A DNA stretch of 64,000 bases, from NCBI GenBank assembly GCA_038380435.1, contig JAWZYU010000025.1, positions 44,896,691-44,960,690 on the forward strand, written 5' to 3'. Origin of the DNA: Ryuthela nishihirai. Lineage: Eukaryota; Arthropoda; Arachnida; Araneae; Heptathelidae. Positions within the stretch are counted from its first letter, which is position 1. Each line of letters opens with the position of its first letter. Under the pieces are notes generated by a model. The model did not search any database, had not been told where the DNA came from, and worked only from the letters and a program-made list of their open reading frames with translations. Of the stretch, positions 1 to 10,190 are shown one piece after another. Position numbers and translations under genes: made by a program.

Positions 1-1484
1 CCCAAGTTTCGCGCCAGTTCAGTCAATCCCTTTAGTAAAAAACAAATTGGAAAAAGGGAAATTATCAATAAATAATAACAAATATTAATAACGAAATAAA
101 TACAGGTATGCGAATAGAATGTTGCGGATGCTTTTCCTGCTACCGATTCTTAAAAACTGATTTAAAAATGATAATGAAATAAAAATTGCTAATAGCAGCA
201 GAGGTTAAAAAATATTCTATATGGAATACAATTTTATAGTTGTCTAGTTTTTTATATCTACTTTTTGTGTCGGGCATAAAATATGGTGCTCAATTATATA
301 AAGATACCTTTTTTGAATTTCAAAGCAGGTTGACGACAAGTTTGAGATTTTGTATAGCACGACCGGATTTTTTTTTTCTTTTTTTGGGGGGGATCCCCTT
401 GACAGGAGATTTACACCAAATTTTTAGGAATTGTTCAGAATAAAATGCATTATTGATAAAAAATTTCTGAGCAGAAGTATGCGATCATAATTCTTAGTAC
501 TATAATGATTCTTGTGCACAGATTTATATTTTTAAAACAATTTGCTAAAATGCTCGAGAATTTTATAAAAATCATCATAACGCATAGTCGAAGAAAATAA
601 AAAAAAACAAACCGAAATTCATTAATTTTTTGCGTTATATCAAAATATCGATATCATAACGCAATCAATGTTATTCGATTTTATTCTTCATTATAGGCGA
701 AATGTCTTCCAACAATTTTGAATCCAAATTATTTGTTTTGTCAGAGACAATAATTTAATCATAAAAACACTTTCCCTGTAGATACTTGAGTTGCAGGTAC
801 CGCTGGAAAAATTCTTCCAAATCTTTTGTTTTGATTTTCCCAGTAGTAAAAAATATTTTCTTTCGCAGAAATTTTCCTTGTTCTCCCAAATTCATTTAAT
901 GAAATCAAAATTTTATTTTCTTTCGCCTCCAATGTTTCGGTTTCATCACGATAGATTTCTAACAAATCCTTTATTAGTCATGTGACGACTATTTTTATCG
1001 ATGCTTTCCTGCAGAAGATATTTGCTCTGTTTTTGAATGTACTCATGCAAAATAATTAAATGGATTTTCTCTGTAATAGACTTCGAATAGCGTAAAAATA
1101 ATCTAATGAATAAGTATAAGTAAATAGGCAATGTTTTCAATTTCTTTAATACTTTATGCAGTCTCTTCTTAAAGGAGTTTCAGAGAAGTAGAATACAAGG
1201 GTCGTCACTGCTCGATTAAAACATGAGAATTACCTCCTTTATTTTTCTCAAATTGAATGTTAACGGGATTTTCAAAAATTTCATATTTTATTTTGGAAAT
1301 GTTTCGGGGGGTGGAGAGGAAGTCGAAGATTTGTGGAAGATCAAACTAAAAAGTGGCAAGTGGTAAGATCAAAACTCAAAGTTATAACTATTGTCAAGAA
1401 GTCAATGGCGCTTTCCTTCAATTTTATATCCTATACTCAATTTACCCCACCCACAATACAAAGTTCCATTTCTAAGTATCTAAC
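1..1484. other. AT-rich non-coding DNA
   Basis: No gene, tRNA or ordered repeat is recognisable. The stretch is AT-rich, with short homopolymers, including a T-rich then G-rich run near 369-398. The short open frames inside it show no family resemblance and have no coding-like composition. Confidence 0.6.
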
Positions 1485-1910
1485 CAGGGGTCGGGAACCT
1501 TTTTTGGGTCAAGAGACAAACCAGCAAAATGAAAAAGGCGAACCAACAAATTTTAGAGACGCACATTGTAATCTTTGTTGTGTCGACAACCATAACAGGA
1601 GAAAAGAATAATTAACCGATTATTTCATTAAAGAAAATAAAACCATAACGTATAATTTTAAAATAGTTCTATTGAAGTGTATGAAATAACAATATTGAAA
1701 AGAATGATTAAAACATCTTGTCATTCATGAAAGAGACTTTTGAGTTTGAGTCTTCTCGTCTAATGTAACGAAATTTATTATTTATTTATTATATTAGTGC
1801 TTTCGACCGATCGCCAACTAACCTAAAAACTTTTTAGAGTTGAATGTTAAACTGAAGAGTATCAAGAGCCATTTTTTAGAATGCTCAGAGCGGCAGGTTC
1901 CCGACCCTTG
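1485..1910. mobile_element. hAT-like miniature inverted-repeat element (non-autonomous)
   Basis: The left end reads caggggtcgggaacct (from 1485). The right end (to 1910) is its reverse complement with one mismatch, giving terminal inverted repeats of about 16 bp. Terminal CAGGGGTCGG-type sequence followed by a T-run and 'gggtcaagag' is typical of hAT superfamily ends. The flanks share the hexamer-heptamer tctaacc (1479-1485 and 1912-1918), consistent with a decayed target-site duplication of the 8 bp hAT type. At 426 bp it cannot encode a transposase, and the internal 92-codon frame resembles nothing. Superfamily assignment is by terminal motif only. Confidence 0.6.
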
Positions 1911-2000
1911 GTCTAACCGAATCACAGGGAATTGTAATATACTTGGGATTCTCGTCCTATTGTCATTGCCCTGACTTCCTTCTGCATAAATGGAGACTCG

Positions 2001-3520
2001 CCCTTTCTTCTGCATTGCAGCTCTTACCTGGCTGTCCCAAAGCCCTTTCTTTTGCATTGCAGCTCTTACCTGGCTGTCACAAAGCCCCTTCTTTTGCATT
2101 GCAGCTCTTACCTGGCTGTCACAAAGCACTTTCTTTTGCATTGCAGCTCTTACTGGCTGTCACAAAGCCCTTTCTTTTGCATTGCAGCTCTTACCTGGCT
2201 GTCCCAAAGCCCTTTCTTTTGCATTGCAGCTCTTACCTGGCTGTCACAAAGCACTTTCTTTTGCATTGCAGCTCTTACTGGCTGTCACAAAGCCCTTTCT
2301 TTTGCATTGCAGCTCTTACCTGGCTGTCCCAAAGCCCTTTCTTTTGCATTGCAGCTCTTACCTGGCTGTCACAAAGCCCTTTCTTTTGCATTGCAGCTCT
2401 TACCTGGCTGTCACAAAGCCCTTTCTTTTGCATTGCAGCTCTTACCTGGCTGTCCCAAAGCCCGTTCTTTTGCATTGCAGCTCTTACCTGGCTGTCACAA
2501 AGCACTTTCTTTTGCATTGCAGCTCTTACCTGGCTGTCACAAAGCACTTTCTTTTGCATTGCAGCTCTTACCTGGCTGTCACAAAGCACTTTCTTTTGCA
2601 TTGCAGCTCTTACCTGGCTGTCACAAAGCACTTTCTTTTGCATTGCAGCTCTTACCTGGCTGTCACAAAGCACTTTCTTTTGCATTGCAGCTCTTACCTG
2701 GCTGTCACAAAGCACTTTCTTTTGCATTGCAGCTCTTACCTGGCTGTCACAAAGCACTTTCTTTTGCATTGCAGCTCTTACCTGGCTGTCACAAAGCACT
2801 TTCTTTTGCATTGCAGCTCTTACCTGGCTGTCACAAAGCACTTTCTTTTGCATTGCAGCTCTTACCTGGCTGTCACAAAGCACTTTCTTTCGCATTGCAG
2901 CTCTTACCTGGCTATCACAAAGCTCTTTCTTTTGGATTGCAGCTCTTTCCTGGCTATCACAAAGCCCTTTCTTTTGCATTGCAGCTCTTACCTGGGTGTC
3001 ACAAAGCTCTTTCTTTTGGATTGCAGCTCTTTCCTGGCTATCACAAAGCCCTTTCTTTTGCATTGCAGCTCTTACCTGGCTGTCACAAAGCCCTTTCTTT
3101 TACATTGCAGCACTTACCTGGCTCTCACAAAGCCCTTTCTTTTGCATTGCAGCTCTTACCTGGCTGTTCCAAAGCCCTTTCTTTTACATTGCAGCTCTTA
3201 CCTGGCTGTCACAAAGCCCTTTCTTTTGCATTGAAGCTCTTACCTGGCTGTCACAAATCCCTTTCTTTTGCATTGCAGCTCTTACCTGGCTGTCACAAAG
3301 CCCTTTCTTTTGCATTGCAGCTCTTACCTGGCTGTCACAAATCCCTTTCTTTTGCATTGCAGCTCTTACCTGGCTGTCCCAAAGCCCTTTCTTTTGCATT
3401 GCAGCTCTTACCTGGCTGTCCCAAAGCCCTTTCTTTTGCATTGCAGCTCTTACCTGGCTGTCCCAAAGCCCTTTCTTTTGCATTGCAGCTCTTAACTGGC
3501 TGTCACAAAGCCCTTTCTTT
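2001..3520. repeat. 42 bp minisatellite, 36 tandem units
   Basis: The unit begins ccctttcttttgcattgcag and continues ctcttacctggctgtcacaaag (42 bp). From the unit start at 2001 to the last start at 3511 is 1510 bp, which is 36 x 42 minus 2. The two missing bases are the single-C deletions in 'cttactgg' near 2151 and 2275. Because 42 is 14 codons, three plus frames and one minus frame stay open over most of the array, so these frames are not evidence of a protein. Variants (cccaaagccc, cacaaagcac, cacaaagccc) cycle with a three-unit rhythm of about 125 bp near 2020-2300. A nearly invariant run of 'cacaaagcac' units occupies about 2500-2890, a sign of recent local expansion. Confidence 0.97.
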
Positions 3521-4615
3521 GAGCATCAGTTAGCTGAGACAACTGCTTAGAAAATTCTTTCGGAATGTTCAATTGAGCAGAGTCACTGAAGGGTTTTGTT
3601 CGTTGATAATAAATTTTACATCTGTCTGCTTCACACAAATTCCTAAGTATGTCTTATGAAGGAAAAATCTAAAGTGTATCAATACAAAAACAGTGAAAGT
3701 AACGAAATAGCAAAATTATTTTTCCGTAATCTCTTACGCTTATAAATATTTTGAATTTCCGTCAACCTATTCATAAAGTTATTCAAAAATCACTTCGTTG
3801 TTCAGTTATTTCCTTACGTTTACACGTAGCGTTTTCCAATACTGGTTTCAAATCACTATACGTTAGTTTCATCGCAATGTGAGCTATAATGTTGGGAAAA
3901 TGCAATCACAGGAGAGGCTGGAACGAGGTTATCTGTGAGAGAGTATGCGCGATGTAGATGAATTTACATCTAATTTAAGACAAGAAATGGAGGGTGAATT
4001 GAAAACAAATGGTGCCAAATTAAAAGGATCTGCGAAAAAATGCAAAGAGAACAAATCTTTTAAGTCCATCAAGTCGTCGTTCTGTCCCGGTTTATAGCAT
4101 AACAGACACGCTTCTTAAGCAGTCACGGTTATGGAGTTTCAATCTGACTTATAATTTAAATTACTGTATACGTCTATCCTGAGCTAAAGCTGTTGCACCT
4201 AGCCATTGCAGGGGCAATTCTAACATTTGTAACGGGATTTACGGAGACAGCTTTTGTTTACTAAAGGACACTGTCGATCTATTCATCAGATTGGCTCTCT
4301 ATTGGTGGCCAGAGCTCACTCGACAGCATAAATGTATTCACAAGTACATTTTAACTTTTTTGATTCATTGGCGTTCCAGCTGCAGAGCGAACCTTCTTAA
4401 GGCAGTTATGGAAGTTCAGGGATTTAATTAAACCACTTCGTCACTTTTTCCCTCATCCTCTGCATCACGGATGTGGTTGTTTGTCAAGATGCGGAAGGAC
4501 CCAGAAAAAATGGCGATACTGGATCCCCCTTCCTTCCCAGGCAAGCCTGATAGAGTCCCTAAAACATTGTTCACTCACCACATTCTAAGTTTCACCCAAT
4601 TCCTGATTCATTTTA
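3521..4615. other. Unique non-coding DNA with one small coding-like frame
   Basis: No repeat family is recognised. A 50-codon plus-strand frame at 3945-4097 begins MRDVDEFTSNLRQEMEG and is rich in lysine toward its end. Its composition is unlike the surrounding AT-rich sequence, but it matches no family I know and may be chance. Confidence 0.4.
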
Positions 4616-5000
4616 GGGGCGGGGGTGGCTAAGTCGGTAGCGCGCCAGGCTCGTAATCTGTAGTTCCCAGGTTCGAGTCCCAGCTGGGTCAGCGTTGAGA
4701 TTTATCTCCTCAAAATTCCCCGCCCTGCCCACGGTCAGTAGGGGACACCGATGGACTTTGAAAGGCCGCGGTCCGTCGGATGGGACGTTAAGCCGTGGCC
4801 CCGTGTGCGGGAGAGCCATACCCTGTGCACGTTAAAGAACATGCTGGATGGCCTTGACGTGAGGCTACCATCTGTCTCCCAACAGCTGTTCCAGTGGGTC
4901 CCCTCCCCCAACCTTCTCTGAGCCTTCGGGGTCCATGTGACCTGGCCATTTAGCCCATGGTGTACAAAAAAGTGCCGCTCAGAGGTAAAACAACCCAACC
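4616..5000 (+). mobile_element. tRNA-derived SINE, full length (copy 1)
   Basis: This is the reference copy for the family. The head is tRNA-like: an A box in 'tggctaagtcggtag' and a B box 'ggttcgagtcc', with an anticodon loop 'ctcgtaa' that would read CGT (threonine type). It acts as an internal RNA polymerase III promoter in families of this kind. After about 75 bp comes a GC-rich body containing 'gatgggacgttaagccg' and 'gtgcacgttaaagaaca', and then a 3' tail ending aaaacaacccaacc. Total about 385 bp. The A box has an A where most copies have C (ctaagt for ctcagt). Mobilisation would rely on a LINE reverse transcriptase. No clear target duplication is visible here. Confidence 0.9.
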
Positions 5001-5849
5001 CTGCCTCGTTTTAGATATACTCTTCATAATTCAATTCGTTAATAAATAATTTTCCATGCGAGCAAAGTGGACAAATTAATATAGTATGTGCCTATATAAG
5101 TCTTCTCAAAGGTGGTTGTCGTCTCCTTTATGTAAACTCAGTAAATATTAAGTGAAATAATCTAATGCCTGGGATAATAGCAAAACATTACTAGCAAAGA
5201 ATACAAGTTTCACTATCACAGGAAACACTAGAAATGGCCAAATTATTATGTAGTTCAATTTTAGTCCTGACGCTTACCTCTGTTTTCCCACCAATATTCT
5301 TAAAAGTTCTAGAGGAAATGCCATTTTACGGCTTATCCCATGTCGCACATTACATGCATACATCTTACAACTAAAGATAAAATTGAACTAATAAATATGT
5401 TCATCGGTGCAACCATTAAAGAGAACTACGAAAGAACCCTCTTGACCCATTTTCAGCATTTTAATTTCCTGTCTATTTATCAGAAACATCCAACAAAACA
5501 CCAGTTCAATCGATAGCTCTGATGAAGAATTCATCTCATTAGTATCATTTCACAAAAGAATCACGCCATCAGCATAACATTGGATATATTCCAATATATA
5601 GACCATCTAAGGCCTCAATCCATTTCTTCTAATCATAACATATTCTATAGCCAAACCAAAAAGAAATGGTAACGAAATGAATCGCTCGTTCAACTGATAT
5701 AGAAATCTTAAGCCAATGGATTGCAATGTGAGCATCTTTTGTCTTCCTCCTCAAACCTTACCAAGAGGTTTATAAATTATAAGTTTATTTTTTAACACAC
5801 ATCTTTTATTTGGGGCTCAGGTTGTGCCTTGATCCAATGCGGACAAATT
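5001..5849. other. AT-rich non-coding DNA
   Basis: I see no gene, tRNA or ordered repeat. It separates the first SINE from the mariner relic. Confidence 0.5.
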
Positions 5850-6170
5850 CTTCACCATTTCAAGTGCCCCGTCGCAATTGCACCAACACTGCCTTAAGAA
5901 AAGCCCATCCTACTGCCATAAGAAAAGCCCATCCTACTGCCATAAGAAAAGCCCATCCTACTGACAACGCACACAGTTATTCTGTGGTTTTCAATGAGAA
6001 TATCCTGAGCTCGGAGGATTTATTGCTCACATCTCGTGTCGTCCTCCACGGAATCGCACCCGTCTGTGAAGCATTTGTGCCACTTTAAAATCGGACCTCG
6101 TTTCAACCACTCTTCTCCATATACTTGAGTCACTTCTGAGGCCATCCGTGCATCACTTAAGCACTCCGGA
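5850..6170 (-). pseudogene. mariner-type transposase N-terminal relic
   Basis: Read on the minus strand, the frame gives RMASEVTQVYGEEWLKRG, then KWHKCFTDGCDSVEDDTR, a stop, then QDILIENHRITVCVV and RMGFSYGS. The order 'WHK-F--G---VEDD-R', a dipeptide-rich helix with 'RIT', then 'G-SYGS' is that of the N-terminal helix-turn-helix region of mariner-type transposases. The catalytic domain is absent, there is an in-frame stop, and the GFSYGS block is triplicated by a 24 bp tandem repeat. It cannot be functional. A weaker related stretch lies at about 6288-6355, sharing 'tcggacc-gtttcaac' and 'gagtcactctg'-like blocks, so the relic may be partly duplicated. Assignment is from remembered family motifs, not a search. 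Confidence 0.6.
5895..5966. repeat. 24 bp tandem repeat, 3 copies, inside the mariner relic
   Basis: The unit starts taagaaaagcccatcctact and has period 24 (starts at 5895, 5919, 5943). It encodes eight residues on the minus strand (RMGFSYGS), so it preserves the transposase reading frame. Confidence 0.95.
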
Positions 6171-6594
6171 CAAGATAACATATCACATACCGATGATCAA
6201 TTTCATATATCAGCAAAACACTGCAAAAAAATCACACACACAAAGGTGCAAGCAAAGCGAGGAAACAACAGAAACTGCGCACTGTCACTTGCAATCGTAA
6301 TCGGACCGTGTTTCAACTCCCACACATTGCTCCGTGCCCTTCAAGAGTCACTCTGTTGCCACGTATCATATATTGACTTGTACAAAAAGCTGCTAATTGT
6401 TGGCGATGACAGTCCACAAATTAAGTGATCCACCGCCCTCTATTAACGAAAATTTAGCATATGTAAATAAAGAAGTTTATTAGAGAACTAGAGTTTGATA
6501 AACCATATTTGTGTACATATGTATCGCATAATAGCAAAATATGTATATTGAAGAAAATAATTATATACACCTACCTAATAACCTGTAGCTTCAC
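6171..6594. other. Mixed remnant and AT-rich DNA
   Basis: It contains the weak second copy of mariner-like sequence (about 6288-6355). The rest is AT-rich sequence with no recognisable gene. Confidence 0.4.
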
Positions 6595-7055
6595 CTTTTG
6601 TCCTCCCAACAGCAGCCAGACATCTTAATAATGACTGAATGAGGTGTTGAAAACACGGAGGTGGTATTGCCGCCCATGAAACGAGGATCGCCTCTCACAG
6701 AGCATCCACAGTTGTCGGTGGGGGTTGGTGGACTCGAACAGATCTTCCAATTCGATCTTCCAATTGGTTCCACAGTTTCTCAATGGGGTTGAGGTGTGGA
6801 ATCGAGGGGGGCCATTCGTGTATGGTAAACTCACTTGAATGCTTTTGGAGCCAATTGGTCGCCACTCAGGTAGTATGCAGTGTGGCGTTGTTCTGTTGAA
6901 GGATGACGTCATGATGCGGAAAGAAAAGTTACGCAGAACGCGTGTAGATGGTCGGCAAGAATGTTCACATACCTTGTGCCAGTGAGGGAGGTCTCGAGGG
7001 TACGATGAGCAGCGGGGAAGCCCATGTAAACGCACCCAAACTCCTCTATGAACCT
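6595..7055 (-). pseudogene. Tc1-type (DD36E) transposase, C-terminal part
   Basis: The minus strand encodes the end of a Tc1/mariner DDE transposase: 'RYVNILADHLHAF', then ILQQNNATLH, WLQKHSSEF, WPPSIPHLNPIEKLW. The NPIE glutamate (codon 6779-6781) is kept. The second catalytic acid, normally the D of QQDNA, is asparagine (codon 6890-6892), and a TGA stop follows eight codons later. Thirty-six residues separate the two catalytic positions, so this is the DD36E spacing rather than the DD34E of classic Tc1. The rest of the gene lies at 7440-8050 beyond an inserted SINE. The enzyme would cut and paste DNA at TA sites; this copy is dead. Confidence 0.85.
7043..7054. repeat. Target-site duplication, left copy
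   Basis: cctctatgaacc is repeated exactly at 7440-7451, on the other side of the SINE. A perfect 12 bp duplication fits LINE-type target-primed reverse transcription. Confidence 0.9.
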
Positions 7056-7439
7056 GGGGCGGGGGTGGCTCAGTCGGTAGCGAGCCAGGCTCGTAATCTG
7101 TAGTTCCCAGGTTCGAGTCCCAGCTGGGTCAGCGTTGAGATTTATCTCCGCAAAATTCTCCGCCCTGCCCACGGTCAGTAGGGGACACCGATGGGCTTGG
7201 AAAGGCCGCCGCCCGTCGGATGGGACGTTAAGCCGTGGCCCCGTGTGCGAGAGAGCCATACCCTGTGCACGTTAAAGAACACGCTGGATGGCCTTGACGG
7301 GAGGCTACCATCTGTCTCCCAACAGCTGTTCCAGTGAGTCCCCTCTCCCAACCTTCTCTGAGCCTTCGGGGTCCATGTGACCTGGCCATTTAGCCCATGG
7401 TGTGCAAAAAAAGTGCCGCTCAGAAGTAAAACAACCCAA
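7056..7439 (+). mobile_element. tRNA-derived SINE (copy 2), inserted into the Tc1 transposase
   Basis: It has the same head, body and aaaacaacccaac tail as copy 1, at full length. It is flanked by a perfect 12 bp target-site duplication (7043-7054 and 7440-7451). It interrupts the minus-strand transposase in the opposite orientation, so the SINE is younger than the Tc1 insertion. The A-box-adjacent 'gcgagcc' (for 'gcgcgcc') is a private change. Confidence 0.95.
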
Positions 7440-8050
7440 CCTCTATGAACCCAACTTGGCAATGGCGTTTTGTTCCACCTTTGCCCTCACAACTGACTCG
7501 TGTAGTCCATGGCTTCGTGGGGTTTATGTTCCACGCGCACCCTCCCATTGGCGCGATAGGGTTGAAACTGTGATTCGTCAGAGCAGATGCCATGTTTCCA
7601 GTCTTCCGCACTCCAGTTGAGATAGGCCTTTGCAAACCGCAGCTTAATCTTTTGGTGCCTTGCAGTCAACAAAGAGATACGATGTGGACTTCGACTGCCA
7701 GAGCCTATTTTTTCCATTGGTACGACGGATAGTCTTTTTGCATAAGCTTGTGGACGCGCCCTCATTCAATTCAGACGTGATCTGCTCTACAGTAGCCGTG
7801 GGAATCCTTGTAATGATGCGGGACATTCTGCACTCACCTCGAAAGTCAACAGCACTTTTACGTCCACATTTGGTTGGAAGTTTTGCGATTTCACATATTC
7901 TTGATATACACGTGCGACAGTCTTACCTGGAAATCCCAACAGTTTAGTAGTTTGCGGCACTTGAACAACCGGGGCTTCCTCGTACTTACCATCTTGCCGC
8001 AGTCAAACTCATTTACGTCGCTGCCTTTCCTCGTGATTACTTCTCCACGA
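7440..8050 (-). pseudogene. Tc1-type (DD36E) transposase, N-terminal and first catalytic part
   Basis: Reading down the minus strand: a region with 'NEFDCGKMV', then 'TATVEQITSELNEGAS' (second helix-turn-helix region), 'SLLTARHQKIKLRFAKAYL', then NWSAEDWKHGICSDESQFQP and 'GRVRVEHKPHEAMDYT'. The SDES aspartate (codon 7577-7579) is the first catalytic residue and is intact. Blocks fall in different frames and stops interrupt the N-terminus, so several frameshifts have occurred. It joins the part at 6595-7055 across the SINE. It is the only copy in the window that retains transposase-coding sequence; the other Tc1 pieces of this family are 5' ends only. Confidence 0.85.
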
Positions 8051-8221
8051 CTGGTTTCCAATGTATAGAGATCTGCTCTATTTATAGGTATTGCCAGTTT
8101 CAGCTTCCCACCTGACTGGACGCGATACTTCTGCTTTGCATATTGTTATCGGAGTGTATACACGGCCGTTGTGAGACTTACGGTCGCCTGGGTGCAAGAT
8201 ATAAAGTACCGTCCTTTTATA
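8051..8221 (-). mobile_element. Tc1-element 5' end (leader and tip)
   Basis: It lies upstream of the relic transposase on the minus strand and ends in tip sequence tataaaaggacggtac (reverse complement at 8206-8221). It contains a TATA-like tataaatagagcag. The same end recurs at 9137-9384, 12466-12533 and 12922-13160, which defines it as a family end rather than local unique DNA. Confidence 0.75.
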
Positions 8222-8223
8222 GT

Positions 8224-8611
8224 GGGTTGGGTTGTTTTACCTCTGAGCGGCACTTTTTTGCACACCATGGGCTAAATGGCCAGGTCACATGGACCTCGAA
8301 GGCTCAGAGAAGGTTGGGGGAGGGGACCCACTGGAACAGCTGTTGGGAGACAGATGGTAGCCTCCCGTCAAGGCCATCCAGCGTGTTCTTTTACGTGCAC
8401 AGAGTATGGCTCTCCCGCACACGGAGTCACAGCTTAACGTCCCATCCGACGGACGGCGGCTTTTCCAAGCCCATCGGTGTCCCCTACTGACCGTGGGCAG
8501 GGCGGGGAAATTTTGCGGAGATAAATCTCAACGCTAACCCAGCTGGGATTCGAACCTGGGAACTACAGATTACGAGCCTGGCGCGCTACCGACTGAGCCA
8601 CCCTCGCCCCC
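8224..8611 (-). mobile_element. tRNA-derived SINE (copy 3), inside inverted-repeat arm A
   Basis: Full length, minus orientation. The tail abuts the Tc1 tip (tatagtgggttg), a junction repeated at 12918-12924. It has private changes such as 'ggacctcgaagg' and 'cggagtcacagc'. No target duplication is visible. Confidence 0.93.
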
Positions 8612-9136
8612 ATCAGTGGTGCAATCAGTTACTTAATTCGTATTCACTTCAAATGGGGATAGTCAAATGAAGATTAAAAATTGAATTTATTTCGATTTCA
8701 TGTTCACGTTACAGTTTAAATTCTGTCAACAAAAAATTACTCTCTTTGTTAGCTAATGCAGTAGTCTCTCCACAAAAAGGTTGAGAGAGTTATGCTCCAA
8801 AAAATGCAACACTTCACTTTGCATTAAAAAACGTGGCCGAAGATAAAGATCTCAATGAAATGTTTCTAAATCGTGAAATTCCGATAAACATTTATTCACT
8901 AAATGTAAAGCTGAAATTCTTTAGCAAATTCTTACGAGTGGTGTTGTTCTTGCTAAATATTCCGCTGTGCGTCGCTTTACATTTTGAATGAATATTGTTA
9001 AAAAACGATATTTAGATATATTTATAAATAATGTTCAGTCACATTTTTCCATATAAACGATATTCGTTCATTATTTAGAGTGATGGAAAGTGGAATATTT
9101 AACAAGCGAAATGTCATTCATGAAACGTTCTTTCGG
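8612..9136. other. Body of inverted-repeat arm A, unknown sequence
   Basis: It is AT-rich and non-coding, starting catcagtggtgcaatc. It occurs reverse-complemented at 13161-13694 with very few changes. A diverged relative may occur near 12390-12450 (shared 'cgata--att-attcactaa'). It is not assigned to any family. Confidence 0.7.
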
Positions 9137-9384
9137 ATTCCAGCATCTGAACTTACCATCTTGCCGCAGTCTCATTTACGCCGCTGTCTTTCCTCGTGAT
9201 TACTTCTCCACGACTGCTTTCCGATGCCTAGAGATCTGCTCTATTTATAGGTATTGCCAGTTTCAGCTTCCCACCTGACTGGACGCGATACTTCTGCTTT
9301 GCATATTGTTATCGGAGTGTATACACGGCCGTTGTGAGACTTACGGTCGCCTGAGTGCAAGATATAAAGTACCGTCCTTTTATA
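9137..9384 (-). mobile_element. Tc1-element 5' end, solo copy
   Basis: It begins internally at 'ccatcttgccgcagtctc' and runs to the tip ccttttata (9376-9384). It matches 8000-8221 closely, including the TATA-like ctatttatagg region (plus-strand form), but no transposase follows. Confidence 0.8.
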
Positions 9385-9736
9385 ATAATCATAGGTATAT
9401 ATGAAAGAGCACGTGGAAATTTTTAAAGTAATATTAATTACGTTTAAATCCAGATTAACTATATTTATTAATTTTTTGTTATAATATATTTATTCTTTAA
9501 AATATCAGTTTGAGTAATAAATTATTTTTAATGTTCATAAAACTACCTTTATTCAAGAAAATTATACATAGAATCCAAAAGAAAGAAATCACAACGAATG
9601 AAAATGAGATGGAAAATATAAAATTTATGCAATAAAACTGGTAAATTTGTGGGAATCGGAATAAATAATAGTTTAATAAAAGTACTCGAAATAAAAAGTC
9701 AGCAATAAGCTATTTTGCATTCACTATGATTTCTCC
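9385..9736. other. AT-rich non-coding DNA
   Basis: No gene or ordered repeat is recognised. Confidence 0.5.
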
Positions 9737-9982
9737 AACTCTTCAATGATATCTAACTAGACAACATAATATCTCTATCTCTTCAATGATATCTAACTAG
9801 ACAACATAATATCTCTATCTCTTCAATGATATCTAACTAGACAACATAATATCTCTATCTCTTCAATGATATCTAACTAGAAAACTACCATCTCTTCAAT
9901 GAGGTGTATTTGAAATGACCATCTCTTCAATCTAACTAGATAACTACCATCTCTTCAATGATATCTAACTAGATAACTAGAG
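9737..9982. repeat. 40 bp minisatellite
   Basis: The unit starts cttcaatgatatctaactag and has exact period 40 (starts 9741, 9781, 9821, 9861). It then breaks into shorter degenerate units ('ctaactagataactaccatct') to about 9980. Four near-perfect copies plus about three decayed ones. Confidence 0.93.
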
Positions 9983-10160
9983 AATATGCCTTCGTAGTTA
10001 AGAGAGTTAATAACACTTGATCAGCTGAGTTTCTTGAGGATATGCCAACAATTTTCACAAGTTCAAAGAAATTAACGCATTTTAAATGGGGAAATGTTGT
10101 TTATTTAAAGTAAGTCGATCAGTAAAACTCTTGAAAACAGTGTGAAATCGACATTCACTG

Positions 10161-10190
10161 TACACTATATTGCCAAAAGTATTGGGTCAT
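10161..10190. mobile_element. Solo Tc1-type terminal inverted repeat
   Basis: tacactatattgccaaaagt followed by attgggtca is the terminal sequence of a widespread Tc1-like transposon group, starting at a TA. I see no partner end in the window. It is probably a decayed element of another family than the DD36E relic at 6.6-8.2 kb. Confidence 0.5.

Larger units (their letters stand above)
8225..9384 (+). repeat. Large inverted repeat, arm A (1.16 kb)
   Basis: It holds the SINE copy at 8224-8611, a body of about 525 bp of unknown origin and a Tc1 5' end (9137-9384). Arm B at 12922-14082 is its reverse complement, almost base for base in the body: the 62-codon shadow frame in each arm differs at one residue (R versus Q). 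The arms are 1160 and 1161 bp long and the spacer is about 3.5 kb. Confidence 0.92.

Noticed and set aside
2001..3520. CRISPR array
   Set aside because: There are no unique spacers; the entire 42 bp unit repeats. The same applies to the 65 bp and 40 bp minisatellites, and the DNA is eukaryotic.
1943..3550. 535-codon plus-strand frame and overlapping long frames on both strands
   Set aside because: The repeat unit is 42 bp (14 codons), so any stop-free frame stays open through the array. Four frames are open at once and frames switch at the 1 bp deletions, so there is no sign of selection on a protein.
4616..4695. Functional tRNA-Thr genes at SINE heads
   Set aside because: The acceptor stem does not pair, the anticodon stem has a mismatch, and each continues into the same SINE body and tail.
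9090..9278. 62-codon frame conserved at 9090-9278 and 13028-13216
   Set aside because: Its conservation follows from the inverted duplication. It runs antisense across the Tc1 leader and unknown body and has no protein resemblance.
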